From Alistipes timonensis JC136 (lineage in GTDB: Bacteria > Bacteroidota > Bacteroidia > Bacteroidales > Rikenellaceae), in NCBI RefSeq assembly GCF_900107675.1, contig NZ_FNRI01000012.1:1-64000 (forward strand): 64,000 nt of DNA. Reading direction: 5' to 3'. The notes beneath the pieces are model-generated. The model did no database searches, had not been told where the DNA came from, and saw only the letters and a program-made list of their open reading frames with translations. Positions 45,296 to 54,378 of this stretch are shown here, piece by piece. The translations under genes and the position numbers were made by a program. Numbering within the stretch: the first letter of the stretch is position 1; each line of letters starts with the position of its first letter.

Positions 45296-45436
45296 GTTTT
45301 TTTCCTACCTTTGGGGGCGGTGCCGTAACGGCACTTTTAGGGGAGCGGAGCGTTTTGCAGAGCCGGACAGCAATTCGGTTTTGAACCCATCCGACTTTTT
45401 CCTACCTTTGGAGGCATAACGCCCCTTTTAGGGCAC
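45296..45436 (+). repeat. Promoter-bearing repeat, copy B
   Basis: Shares a block of about 60 bases (45350-45415) with 19794-19857. It contains a full promoter: TTTG (45380-45383), 19 bases, TACCTTTG (45403-45410), 37 bases before coaD. Inside it are two similar modules 97 bases apart: TTTCCTACCTTTGGGGGC with hairpin GTGCCG-TAA-CGGCAC (45320-45334), and TTTCCTACCTTTGGAGGC with a weaker hairpin. Both are followed by CTTTTAGGG. Confidence 0.65.
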
Positions 45437-45447
45437 CTTTGACAATT

Positions 45448-45918
45448 ATGGAACGAACAGCAATATTCCCCGGGTCGTTCGACCCTTTCACACGCGGCCA
45501 CGCCGCGCTGGTCGAAGAGGCCCTGAATCTCTTCGACCGCGTGGTGATCGGCATCGGCAACAACTCCTCGAAGCAGGGGTTGCTGACAGTCGAGAACCGC
45601 AAACGGCTCATCGACGACGTTTTCCGCAACGAGGAGCGCGTCGAAGCCCGCATCTACACCGGGCTGACGGGCGAATTCGCCGAGGCGGTGGGCGCCTGCG
45701 CCATCATCCGCGGCGTGAGGAACACCACCGACTTCGAATACGAACGCACGATGGAGTCCACCAACCACCGCATCTATCCCGACATCACGACCGTCATGCT
45801 CTTCACCCCCTCGCCCGTGGCCGACATCTCGTCGTCGACCGTGCGCGAGGTGCTCTCGTTCGGCCGCAACGTCGAGGAATTCATGCCCGAAGGAATAGAC
45901 ATTAACAAATACCTGTAA
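45448..45918 (+). CDS. coaD: Pantetheine-phosphate adenylyltransferase
   Basis: A 156-residue nucleotidyltransferase that makes dephospho-CoA from phosphopantetheine and ATP. It has IFPGSFDPFTRGH (the T/HxGH nucleotide motif) near residue 5, IRGVRNTTDFEYE near 85, and ISSSTVREVLSFG near 128 (the ISSTxxR motif). The ATG at 45448 is preferred to an in-frame TTG nine bases earlier. Transcription probably starts in the repeat-borne promoter just upstream. It is followed by lpxD after four bases. Confidence 0.96.
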   Translation: MERTAIFPGSFDPFTRGHAALVEEALNLFDRVVIGIGNNSSKQGLLTVENRKRLIDDVFRNEERVEARIYTGLTGEFAEAVGACAIIRGVRNTTDFEYERTMESTNHRIYPDITTVMLFTPSPVADISSSTVREVLSFGRNVEEFMPEGIDINKYL

Positions 45919-45922
45919 AATT

Positions 45923-46969
45923 ATGATGGAATTTACTGCCGAAATGATCGCCGGATTTCTGGGCGGCGAAATCGTCGGCGACAAGAACGCCAAAGTACAC
46001 ACCGTCTCGTCGATCGAGGAGGGCAAAGCCGGATCGCTGAGCTACCTCACCAACCCCAAATACGAATCGTTCCTCTACACCACGGGCGCTTCGATCGTCC
46101 TCACGGACCGCACGTTCACGCCGTCGCAGCCGGTGGCCGCGACGCTCATCAAAGTCGACGACGCAGGGGCCTGCGTCCTGAAGCTGCTCGAGATGTACAA
46201 CGCCGCCAAACCCCGCCGCAAGGGGATCAGCGACCGTGCATCGGTATCGTCCGAGGCCGAGGTGGGCGACGAGTGCTACATCGGCGATTTCACGGTCGTC
46301 GAAGAGGGCGTGCACATCGGCAAGGGATGCCAGGTCTACCCGCAGGTCTACCTCGGGCGCGGCGTCACCGTCGGCGACAACACCGTACTCTACCCCGGGG
46401 TGAAGATTTACGAAGGGTGTGTCGTGGGTGCGAACTGCATCCTGCACGCCGGCGCGGTGATCGGCGCCGACGGCTTCGGATTCATGCCCAACGCGCAGGG
46501 CGGTTTCGACAAGATTCCCCAGCTGGGCAACGTCATCATCGAGGACGACGTGGAGATCGGCGCCAACACCTGCATCGACCGCGCCAAGACCGACTCGACG
46601 ATCATCCGCCGCGGCGTGAAGCTCGACAACCTGATCCAGATCGGCCACAACGTGCAGATCGGCGAAAACACCGTATCGTCGGCCCAGACCGGCATCGCCG
46701 GAACCTCGCGGGTGGGGCGCAACTGCTTCCTCGCGGGACAGGTGGGCATCGCCGACCACGTCGTGATCGGCGACCGCGTGAAAGTCGGCTCGAAGAGCGG
46801 CATCGACAAGGCCGTCCCCGACGACGAGGTGCGCATGGGCTATCCGGCACTCCCGGGCATGCAGTACCACCGTTCGTCGGCCGTTTTCAAACGGCTGCCC
46901 GACCTGGAGAAGCAGGTCCGCGAATTGGAAAAACGGCTCGCAGAACTCACCAAAAACCAACAGATATGA
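45923..46969 (+). CDS. lpxD: UDP-3-O-acylglucosamine N-acyltransferase
   Basis: A 348-residue left-handed beta-helix enzyme that adds the second acyl chain in lipid A synthesis. It has the N-terminal uridine-binding domain (SYLTNPKYE), hexapeptide repeats from about 105 to 300, the catalytic His in IQIGHNVQIG (H242), and a C-terminal helix (LEKQVRELEKRLAEL). It is not next to lpxC-fabZ or lpxA, with which it is often clustered. It overlaps the next gene by four bases. Confidence 0.96.
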   Translation: MMEFTAEMIAGFLGGEIVGDKNAKVHTVSSIEEGKAGSLSYLTNPKYESFLYTTGASIVLTDRTFTPSQPVAATLIKVDDAGACVLKLLEMYNAAKPRRKGISDRASVSSEAEVGDECYIGDFTVVEEGVHIGKGCQVYPQVYLGRGVTVGDNTVLYPGVKIYEGCVVGANCILHAGAVIGADGFGFMPNAQGGFDKIPQLGNVIIEDDVEIGANTCIDRAKTDSTIIRRGVKLDNLIQIGHNVQIGENTVSSAQTGIAGTSRVGRNCFLAGQVGIADHVVIGDRVKVGSKSGIDKAVPDDEVRMGYPALPGMQYHRSSAVFKRLPDLEKQVRELEKRLAELTKNQQI

Positions 46970-48024
46970 AAAAAATCCTGATCCTTGCAGCAGCGGCGGC
47001 CGTGCTGTGCAGTTGCGGCAACAAAAACAAATACACCGTCGAGGGTGCCGTCGCCGGCATCAACGACAAAGTCTACCTCTTCGATGAAGAGGAAGTCATC
47101 CTCGACTCGGCAGCCGTCAAAGAGGGCAAATTCCGCCTTTCAGGCATCGCCGAAACTCCGGCCGTGGCAATTCTGCGCGACGCCCGCGACCAGGGTGCGA
47201 CGTTCGCCACGATGCTGATTCTCGAACCGGGGCAGATCATGGTGAACGACGATGCGGAGAACACCTACCGCAAACGCGTGACGGGCACGCCGGCCAACGA
47301 CGCCAGCGACGCCTATGCCGCGGCCAGTCACGCATTGGTCGACGAGTTCCGCAACCCGAACACCAGCGACGAACGCCGTGAGGCCATCAACGCCGAATAC
47401 AGCCAACTGACCCGTACGGTCATGGAACAGAACCGCGGAAACCTCTTCGGCGCCATACTGCTGGCACAGGAATTAGGCTACGAACTTTCGGGACAGGAGT
47501 TGCTGGACGAAATCGCCAAATTCCCGGCAGCCATGCAGCAGACCGGAATACTCGTGAAACTGAAGGAGAACGCCGAGCAGAAGATAAAAACCGATATCGG
47601 ACAGCCCTACATCGACATCGTGCAGCCCGATGCCGCCGGTAAAGAGGTGTCGCTCAAATCGGTCGTCGAAAACCCGGCGAACAAATACGTCCTGCTCGAT
47701 TTCTGGGCTTCGTGGTGCGGCCCCTGCATGGGCGAGGTTCCCCACCTGAAAAAAACCTACGCCGAATTCCATAAAAAGGGATTCGAGATCTACGGCGTGT
47801 CGTTCGACAAAGACCGTGAAAAATGGCTCGCAGCCATCGACCAGAACGGCATGAACTGGGTGCACGTCAGCCAGGTGAACGGTTTCGACAACCAGGCCGC
47901 CCGGGATTACGCCGTGCAGGGCATCCCGTCGAATTTCCTGATCGGCAGCGACGGCAAGATCGTCGCCAAAAACCTCCGCGGCGAGGCGCTTTACGAGAAG
48001 GTCGCCGAGCTGCTGGCCCAATAA
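46966..48024 (+). CDS. Thioredoxin-like lipoprotein with DUF4369 domain (first copy)
   Basis: A 352-residue lipoprotein (lipobox LCSC, Cys17) with a DUF4369-like N-terminal beta domain (about 20-120), a helical middle, and a C-terminal AhpC/TSA-thioredoxin fold (about 215-352) with WCGPC (C251, C254) and the cis-Pro motif GIPSNFLI. Such proteins are periplasmic thiol-disulfide oxidoreductases, related to TlpA/ResA. The start overlaps the lpxD stop (ATGA), and a terminator follows. A related gene lies at 48717-49778 with ruvC between them. Confidence 0.92.
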   Translation: MKKILILAAAAAVLCSCGNKNKYTVEGAVAGINDKVYLFDEEEVILDSAAVKEGKFRLSGIAETPAVAILRDARDQGATFATMLILEPGQIMVNDDAENTYRKRVTGTPANDASDAYAAASHALVDEFRNPNTSDERREAINAEYSQLTRTVMEQNRGNLFGAILLAQELGYELSGQELLDEIAKFPAAMQQTGILVKLKENAEQKIKTDIGQPYIDIVQPDAAGKEVSLKSVVENPANKYVLLDFWASWCGPCMGEVPHLKKTYAEFHKKGFEIYGVSFDKDREKWLAAIDQNGMNWVHVSQVNGFDNQAARDYAVQGIPSNFLIGSDGKIVAKNLRGEALYEKVAELLAQ

Positions 48025-48041
48025 AACCCGACAATCCGACA

Positions 48042-48073
48042 CCCCTCCGTTCCGTTTCGGCGGGAAGGAGGGG
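48042..48073 (+). terminator. Hairpin after the first thioredoxin-like gene
   Basis: CCCCTCCGTTCCG pairs with CGGGAAGGAGGGG with mismatches, loop of about six. The T run after it is poor, so it may be a weak terminator or an RNA-stabilising 3' hairpin. Confidence 0.5.
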
Positions 48074-48090
48074 TCTCTATTGACAGCATT

Positions 48091-48708
48091 TTGAAAACTC
48101 CGGAAAAATACCGCATCATGGGCATCGACCCCGGCACGAACTACATGGGTTACGGCGTGCTCGAGGTCGAAGGACGCACGGTGCGCTCCGTCGTGCTGGG
48201 CGACATCGACCTGCACAAACTCCCTGATCCCTACGCCAAGCTGCGCTACATCTTCGAACGGGTCGGGGCGCTGGTCGACGAGTATGCTCCGCACGAGGTG
48301 GCGTTGGAATCGCCTTTCTTCGGCGAGAACGTGCAGTCGATGCTCAAACTGGGACGGGCCCAGGGGGTCGCGATGGCGGCGGCGCTGAGCCGCGGGATCG
48401 ACGTCTTCGAATACGCCCCGATGCGCATCAAACAGTCGATCACCGGCCGCGGATCGGCCGCCAAAGAGCAGGTAGCCTCGATCGTCTGCCGCATGCTCAC
48501 CATCGACCAGCCTCCCAAACGTCTCGACGCCACGGACGGCATGGCCGTCGCGCTGTGCCACTACTTCACCACAGCCAGCCCGCTCAACGCCGCGCTGGGC
48601 GGCGAACGGGTGAAAGGACTCGGCGGGGGCAAGAAAGCCGCGTCGAAAGGGGGATCGCAGAGCTGGGAGCAATTCCTGAAAAAGAACCCCGACCGGGAGA
48701 TCAAATAA
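48091..48708 (+). CDS. ruvC: Holliday junction resolvase RuvC
   Basis: A 205-residue endonuclease that cuts Holliday junctions with RuvAB. Catalytic acids are visible: Asp in MGIDPGTNYMGYG, Glu in ALESPFFGENV, and the Asp pair in DATDGMAVALCHY. A TTG start at 48091 is chosen because the ATG at 48118 would begin directly at GIDPGT and remove the first beta strand (KYRI). Gene order with thioredoxin-like lipoproteins on both sides suggests an insertion or a duplication around it. It ends 8 bases before the next gene. Confidence 0.94.
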   Translation: MKTPEKYRIMGIDPGTNYMGYGVLEVEGRTVRSVVLGDIDLHKLPDPYAKLRYIFERVGALVDEYAPHEVALESPFFGENVQSMLKLGRAQGVAMAAALSRGIDVFEYAPMRIKQSITGRGSAAKEQVASIVCRMLTIDQPPKRLDATDGMAVALCHYFTTASPLNAALGGERVKGLGGGKKAASKGGSQSWEQFLKKNPDREIK

Positions 48709-48716
48709 CACCTACC

Positions 48717-49778
48717 ATGAAACAACACTCCGCACTGTTCCTCCTCGCCGCCCTGCTGTGCAGCTGCGGCGGTCCCAACTACTCCCTTTCGGGCAGGACC
48801 GACTTCGCCCCCGGCGACACGCTCCGCCTGCGCTCGCCCTATCAGGACGATTCGCTGCTGGCCGTCACGGTAGTCCGCCCCGACGGCTCCTTCCGGATTC
48901 GCGGGTATGTGGACGGACCGGTGATCGCCGACCTGATCCACGGCAACAGTCGCGTCGGGGCCCCGATCCTGCTCGAAGCCGGCGACATCCGGCTCGAGGC
49001 GACGGGCGATGTGCGCAGTTACCAGTTCACGGGAACGCCGATGAACGAGGCATTCAACGCCATGAATGCCGCCCAGGTGTCGCTCGGCAACGTCCTGCAG
49101 GCATTGGAAAACGAGCCCGACACCCCCGGGCGCAAACAGCGGATCGACTCGTTGGGGCGCATCTACCGCCAGATTCCGGGCGACGTGCTGGAAGCCAACC
49201 GTGACAACCTCTTGGGAGCGTTTCTCTACGCACGGCGCACCGATGCCGATCCGGCACGCGCCCGCGAACGGCTGGCGCAGTTCCCTGCCGAGTTGCAGCA
49301 TCATCCCGTGCTGGAGAGCGTACGGCGGCAAATCGAAGCAACCGAGCGGTCGGCCGTGGGACAACCCTACATGGACCTCACGCTGAAAAACACCGCGGGC
49401 GAAGCCATCGCCCTCTCGTCGCTCGTGGGCACCGGACGTTGGGTGCTGCTGGATTTCTGGGCCACGTGGTGCGGTCCCTGCTGCCGGGAGATTCCGCACT
49501 TAAAGGAGGCTTACGAAGTCCTCAAAGGGCGCGGATTCGAGATTTACGCCGTGTCGATCGACAGCGATGCAGCGTGCTGGAAGCGGTTCGTCGCAGAGAA
49601 CGGCCTCGCATGGACGAACGTGATCTCCGAAAGCGGCGGCAAGGCGAGCCCGGCCGCGGCGATGTACGGCATCCGCTTCATCCCCTCCAACTTCCTGATC
49701 GCTCCCGACGGCACGATTGCGGCAAAAAACGTGTCCGGCCGCCTGCTGCAGGAGCGATTGGAGAAACTGATAAAATAG
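48717..49778 (+). CDS. Thioredoxin-like lipoprotein (second copy)
   Basis: A 353-residue lipoprotein (lipobox LCSC, Cys17) with the same layout as the protein at 46966: an N-terminal DUF4369-like domain, helical middle, and thioredoxin fold with WCGPC (C252, C255) and FIPSNFLI. The two align along their length by eye but differ clearly, so this is an old duplication. Periplasmic disulfide exchange is expected; the partner is unknown. It begins 8 bases after the ruvC stop and may share its transcript. Confidence 0.9.
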   Translation: MKQHSALFLLAALLCSCGGPNYSLSGRTDFAPGDTLRLRSPYQDDSLLAVTVVRPDGSFRIRGYVDGPVIADLIHGNSRVGAPILLEAGDIRLEATGDVRSYQFTGTPMNEAFNAMNAAQVSLGNVLQALENEPDTPGRKQRIDSLGRIYRQIPGDVLEANRDNLLGAFLYARRTDADPARARERLAQFPAELQHHPVLESVRRQIEATERSAVGQPYMDLTLKNTAGEAIALSSLVGTGRWVLLDFWATWCGPCCREIPHLKEAYEVLKGRGFEIYAVSIDSDAACWKRFVAENGLAWTNVISESGGKASPAAAMYGIRFIPSNFLIAPDGTIAAKNVSGRLLQERLEKLIK

Positions 49779-49865
49779 CATCAACCTATAAATCACTAAT
49801 AATCGGGAGGATGATATCAGACATTCGAACGAATCATTTTTTTCGGTAAAATTTCCGTCGAATTA

Positions 49866-49897
49866 TTTGCGCGTTTCGGATTTTTGCCCTACATTTG
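49866..49897 (+). promoter_or_regulatory. Promoter of the tRNA-Arg gene
   Basis: TTTG (49866-49869), 20 bases, TACATTTG (49890-49897), 12 bases before the tRNA 5' end: a textbook Bacteroidota promoter. Confidence 0.8.
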
Positions 49898-49909
49898 CAC
49901 CTGCAATTC

Positions 49910-49983
49910 GGCACCGTAGCTTAATTGAATAGAGCATCTGACTACGGATCAGAAGGTTACAGGTTTGAGTCCTGTCGGTGTCA
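49910..49983 (+). tRNA. tRNA-Arg (ACG anticodon)
   Basis: A 74-base cloverleaf. The acceptor GGCACCG pairs with CGGTGTC (one G-U), the anticodon stem TCTGA/TCAGA encloses CTACGGA with anticodon ACG at 49944-49946, and the T arm is ACAGG-TTTGAGT-CCTGT. CCA is not encoded. Own promoter upstream and terminator downstream make it a single-gene unit. Confidence 0.97.
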
Positions 49984-50011
49984 CAAGCAAGGTCCATATA
50001 AGGGCCGCAAT

Positions 50012-50043
50012 CAGGCAGTTACATTGTTGTAACTGCCTTTTTT
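50012..50043 (+). terminator. Terminator after tRNA-Arg
   Basis: AGGCAGTTACA, loop TTGT, TGTAACTGCCT, then a T run: a perfect 11-bp intrinsic terminator starting about 30 bases after the tRNA. Confidence 0.92.
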
Positions 50044-50202
50044 GTGCTACTTTGATAAAACATTTTCGGAGAACAGAGATTTCACCCCCGATTTTTTCCG
50101 TTTCGCCGGCCAGAGCACGGGCAATTCTGCCGAAAGCCGTAATTTTGAATTTCAAAGGCTTGTTTTGCCGGCGGTAGTCGCTGACAAAACCGCATTTTAT
50201 CG

Positions 50203-50210
50203 TATCTTTG
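50203..50210 (+). promoter_or_regulatory. -7 promoter element of the RND efflux operon
   Basis: TATCTTTG, 34 bases before the adaptor ATG. The 201-base gap between the tRNA terminator and this gene holds no other recognisable feature; there is no regulator gene beside the pump. Confidence 0.6.
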
Positions 50211-50244
50211 CATACGACCCTCAACGCAAACCTTACTCTCTGTT

Positions 50245-51324
50245 ATGAATAAAAAGAAAAAATGGATCATCACGGCCGTTATTCTCGTGGTATTCTGCCT
50301 GGCATTGGGCCTCTATAACCTCATGAACGGCAAAGCAACCGTCGAGCCCGATGCGGCTGCGGCGGTCGCCCCGCGCAGGACGAGCATCCTGAACGTCAAC
50401 GGGCTCGTCATACGCCCCCAGCAGTTGACCGACGGAATCACCACCGTAGGCAACCTGCTGCCCGACGAGGAGGTGGACCTCTCGTTCGAGACCTCGGGCA
50501 AGATCGTGGCGATCAATTTCAGGGAGGGCACGGCCGTCAAAAAAGGCGACCTGCTGGCCAAGGTGAACGACCAACCGCTGCTGGCACAGTTGCGCCGCTA
50601 CGAGGCGCAGCTCAAACTGGCCGAGGACCGTGTCTACCGCCAAAGCGCCCTGCTGGAGAAAGACGCCGTCAGCCAGGAAGCTTACGAGCAGGCCCGCACG
50701 GAGCTGGCGACGCTCAATGCCGACATCGACATCGTGAAGTCGAACATCGCGCTCACGGAACTCCGCGCACCGTTCGACGGCGTAATCGGTCTCAGAAACG
50801 TCAGCGAGGGCGCCTACGCCTCGCCGAGCGTCGTGGTGGCCAAGCTGGCCAAGATACAGCCGTTGAAGATCGACCTCTTCGTTCCGGAACGCTACGCCAA
50901 CCAGATCAAACCCGGCACGAAGCTCTCGTTCACGGTCGACGGACAGCAGGCGACCTTCCAGGGTTCGGTCTACGCCACCGAATCGAAGATCGACCTGGCG
51001 ACGCACACCTTCGCCGTGCGCGCGCACTATTCCAATGCGCAGGGACGGCTGCTGCCGGGCCGCTTCGTCACGGTGCAAATCCGCCTGCACGACATCCCGA
51101 ACGCCATCGCCATACCGACCGAAGCCATCGTTCCCGAGATGGGCGTGGACAAGGTCTACCTCTGCAAAGGGGGCCGGGCGCACGCCGTGGAGGTGACGAC
51201 CGGCCTGCGGACCGACGCCGAGATACAGATACTCAAAGGACTGAACGTCGGCGACACGCTCATCACCTCCGGAACCCTCCAGCTGCGCGAAGGCCTTCCC
51301 GTCAAACTCGACACCGTCGAATAA
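50245..51324 (+). CDS. RND efflux periplasmic adaptor subunit
   Basis: A 359-residue membrane-fusion protein. Residues 8-26 form an N-terminal membrane anchor without a lipobox. Then come a lipoyl half, a coiled-coil hairpin (about 115-170), the second lipoyl half (LRAPFDGVIGLRNVSEGAY), a beta barrel and a membrane-proximal domain. It joins the inner-membrane pump (next gene, 12 bases on) to the outer-membrane channel. Substrate unknown. Confidence 0.94.
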   Translation: MNKKKKWIITAVILVVFCLALGLYNLMNGKATVEPDAAAAVAPRRTSILNVNGLVIRPQQLTDGITTVGNLLPDEEVDLSFETSGKIVAINFREGTAVKKGDLLAKVNDQPLLAQLRRYEAQLKLAEDRVYRQSALLEKDAVSQEAYEQARTELATLNADIDIVKSNIALTELRAPFDGVIGLRNVSEGAYASPSVVVAKLAKIQPLKIDLFVPERYANQIKPGTKLSFTVDGQQATFQGSVYATESKIDLATHTFAVRAHYSNAQGRLLPGRFVTVQIRLHDIPNAIAIPTEAIVPEMGVDKVYLCKGGRAHAVEVTTGLRTDAEIQILKGLNVGDTLITSGTLQLREGLPVKLDTVE

Positions 51325-51336
51325 ACCAGCCGCCGC

Positions 51337-54300
51337 ATGAATATTTCCGAACTGAGCATCCGGCGGCCCGTCCTGGCCTCGGTGCTGACGATCATCATCC
51401 TGCTATTCGGCTTCATCGGGTACAGCTACCTCGGCGTGAGGGAGTACCCCAGCGTCGACAACCCGATCATCTCCGTCACCTGCTCCTATCCGGGCGCCAA
51501 TGCCGACGTAATCGAAAACCAGATTACCGAGCCGCTCGAACAGAACATCAACGGCATCCCGGGCATCCGTTCGCTGTCGAGCGTCAGCAGTCAGGGCCAG
51601 AGCCGTATCACCGTGGAGTTCGAGCTCTCGGTGGACCTCGAAACCGCCGCCAACGACGTGCGCGACAAGGTGTCGCGCGCCCAGCGCTACCTGCCCCGCG
51701 ACTGCGATCCCCCGACGGTGACCAAAGCCGACGCCGACGCCTCGCCGATCCTGATGGTGACCATCCAGAGCGACAAGCGGTCGCTGCTGGAACTGAGCGA
51801 GATCGCCGACCTCACGGTCAAAGAGCAGCTGCAGACCATCAGCGACGTGAGCGGCGTGCAAATATGGGGCGAGAAACGCTACTCGATGCGCCTGTGGCTC
51901 GATCCGGCCAAGATGGCCGGTTACGGCGTCACCCCCACCGACATCAAAAACGCCCTCGACCGCGAGAATGTCGAACTGCCCTCGGGCAGCATCGAGGGCA
52001 ACACCACCGAGCTGACCATCCGCACGATGGGCCTGATGCACACCACGCAGGAGTTCAACGACCTGGTGGTGCGCGAGGACGCCGACCGCATCATCCGCCT
52101 GAGCGACGTGGGACGCGCCGAACTGGGTCCGCAGGACACGCGCAGCTATATGAAAATGAACGGCATCCCGATGGTCGGCGTGGTGGTGATCCCCCAGCCG
52201 GGCGCCAACCACATCGAGATAGCCGACGCCGTCTACAAGCGCATGGAGTCGATGAAAAAGGACCTCCCGGACGACGTGGTGACCTCCTACGGATTCGACA
52301 ACACGCGCTTCATCCGCGCCTCGATCGACGAGGTGAAGAGCACCGTTTACGAGGCTTTCATACTGGTCATCATCATCATTTTCCTTTTCCTGCGCAACTG
52401 GCGCGTGACGCTCATCCCCTGCATCGTCATCCCCGTATCGCTGATCGGCACGTTCTTCATCATGTACGCCGCGGGATTCTCGATCAACGTGCTGTCGATG
52501 CTGGCCGTGGTGCTGTCGGTGGGACTGGTCGTCGACGACGCCATCGTGATGACCGAAAACATCTACATCCGCATCGAACGCGGCATGACGCCCCGCGACG
52601 CCGGCATCGAGGGCGCCAAGGAGATCTTCTTCGCCGTGATCTCCACCTCGATCACGCTGATCGCCGTCTTCTTCCCGATCGTCTTCATGGAGGGCATGAC
52701 CGGGCGCCTGTTCCGCGAATTCAGCATGGTGATTTCGGGCGCCGTGGTCATTTCGACCTTTGCGGCGCTCACCATCACCCCGATGCTGGCGACGAAACTG
52801 CTCGTCCGCCAGGAGAAGAAAAGCTGGTTTTACAGCAAGACCGAACCTTTCTTCGTATGGCTCAACGACTTTTACAGCCGCACGCTCGCAGCGTTCCTGC
52901 GCCGCCGCTGGATCGCCCTGCCGATCGTGGTGCTGACCGTCGTGCTGATCGGCTGGCTGTGGAGCACCATCCCGGCCGAGATGGCCCCGCTGGAGGACCG
53001 TTCGCAAATCTCGATCACCACCCGCGGCTCGGAGGGAGCCACCTACGAATACATCCGCGACTACACCGAGGATATCAACCGCCTGGTCGACTCGCTCGTG
53101 CCCGAAGCCGAGTCCGTGACGGCCCGCGTGTCGAGCGGCTCGGGCAACGTCCGCATCGCCCTGACGAACATCTCGACCCGCGAACGGTCGCAGATGGAGA
53201 TCGCCGAACAGATCTCGGCCGCCGTTCGTTCGAAAACCAAGGCGCGCTCTTTCGTACAGCAGCAGAGCACCTTCGGCGGACGCCGCGGACGTATGCCCGT
53301 GCAGTACGTCCTCCAGGCCACCAACCTCGAACGGCTGCAGGAGGTGCTGCCCGAATTCATGACCCGGGTCTACGAAAGCCCCGTGTTCCAGATGGCCGAC
53401 GTGGACCTGAAATTCAGCAAACCCGAAGTGCGCATCGAGGTCAGCCGCGACAAGGCCAACATGCTGGGCGTCTCGACGCGCAACATCGCCCAGACGCTCC
53501 AGTACGGGCTCAGCGGCCAACGACTGGGTTATTTCTACATGAACGGCAAGCAATACGAGATACTGGCCGAGATCAACCGCCAGCAGCGCAACAAACCCGC
53601 CGACCTGCGTTCGATCTACGTGCGCAGCGACAAGGGGGAGATGATCCAGCTGGACAACCTGATCTCGATGGCGGAGAACGTCGCGCCTCCGCAGCTCTAC
53701 CACTACAACCGCTTCATTTCGGCCACCGTATCGGCCGGACTGGCCAAGGGCAAGACCATCGGCCAGGGTCTCGACGAGATGGACCGCATCGCCGACGAGG
53801 TGCTCGGCGACGACTTCCGCACGGCGCTGGCCGGCGATTCGAAGGAGTTCCGCGAAAGTTCATCGAGCCTGATGTTCGCCTTCGTGCTGGCCATCCTGCT
53901 GATCTACCTGATCCTCGCGGCGCAGTTCGAAAGTTTCAAAGACCCGCTCGTCATCATGCTCACCGTGCCGCTGGCCATCGCCGGCGCGCTGGTCTTCATG
54001 TGGGGCACGGAGCAGACGATGAATATTTTCAGCCAGATCGGCATCATCATGCTCATCGGACTGGTGGCCAAGAACGGCATCCTGATCGTCGAGTTCGCCA
54101 ACCAGAAGCAGGAGGCGGGGCTGGACAAGATGCGCGCCATCGAGGAAGCGTCGCTGCAACGCCTGCGCCCGATCCTGATGACCTCGGCCTCGACCATCCT
54201 GGGCCTGCTGCCGCTGACCGTCGCCTCGGGCGAGGGCGCCAACGGACGTATCGCCATGGGCGTGGCCGTCGTGGGCGGCATGGTGGTCTCGACGCTGCTG

Positions 54301-54378
54301 ACACTTTACATCGTTCCGGCGATTTACAGCTACGTCTCGACGAACCGGATTAAGCAATCGAAAAACAACGACGCATGA
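51337..54378 (+). CDS. RND efflux pump, HAE-1-like inner-membrane subunit
   Basis: A 1013-residue RND transporter with 12 transmembrane helices in two repeats and two large periplasmic loops (about 35-335 and 555-870). The proton-relay Asp pair is at D400-D401 in GLVVDDAIV, and LGLLPLTVASGEGA near the C-terminus is typical. It resembles the AcrB/MexB group rather than heavy-metal pumps. It overlaps the TolC-like gene by four bases (ATGA), so the three efflux genes form one operon. Confidence 0.96.
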   Translation: MNISELSIRRPVLASVLTIIILLFGFIGYSYLGVREYPSVDNPIISVTCSYPGANADVIENQITEPLEQNINGIPGIRSLSSVSSQGQSRITVEFELSVDLETAANDVRDKVSRAQRYLPRDCDPPTVTKADADASPILMVTIQSDKRSLLELSEIADLTVKEQLQTISDVSGVQIWGEKRYSMRLWLDPAKMAGYGVTPTDIKNALDRENVELPSGSIEGNTTELTIRTMGLMHTTQEFNDLVVREDADRIIRLSDVGRAELGPQDTRSYMKMNGIPMVGVVVIPQPGANHIEIADAVYKRMESMKKDLPDDVVTSYGFDNTRFIRASIDEVKSTVYEAFILVIIIIFLFLRNWRVTLIPCIVIPVSLIGTFFIMYAAGFSINVLSMLAVVLSVGLVVDDAIVMTENIYIRIERGMTPRDAGIEGAKEIFFAVISTSITLIAVFFPIVFMEGMTGRLFREFSMVISGAVVISTFAALTITPMLATKLLVRQEKKSWFYSKTEPFFVWLNDFYSRTLAAFLRRRWIALPIVVLTVVLIGWLWSTIPAEMAPLEDRSQISITTRGSEGATYEYIRDYTEDINRLVDSLVPEAESVTARVSSGSGNVRIALTNISTRERSQMEIAEQISAAVRSKTKARSFVQQQSTFGGRRGRMPVQYVLQATNLERLQEVLPEFMTRVYESPVFQMADVDLKFSKPEVRIEVSRDKANMLGVSTRNIAQTLQYGLSGQRLGYFYMNGKQYEILAEINRQQRNKPADLRSIYVRSDKGEMIQLDNLISMAENVAPPQLYHYNRFISATVSAGLAKGKTIGQGLDEMDRIADEVLGDDFRTALAGDSKEFRESSSSLMFAFVLAILLIYLILAAQFESFKDPLVIMLTVPLAIAGALVFMWGTEQTMNIFSQIGIIMLIGLVAKNGILIVEFANQKQEAGLDKMRAIEEASLQRLRPILMTSASTILGLLPLTVASGEGANGRIAMGVAVVGGMVVSTLLTLYIVPAIYSYVSTNRIKQSKNNDA

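Noticed and set aside
51403..53703. 766-codon open frame opposite the RND pump gene
   Set aside because: Antisense to a gene with intact RND motifs; rich in His, Asp and Arg and without domain features.
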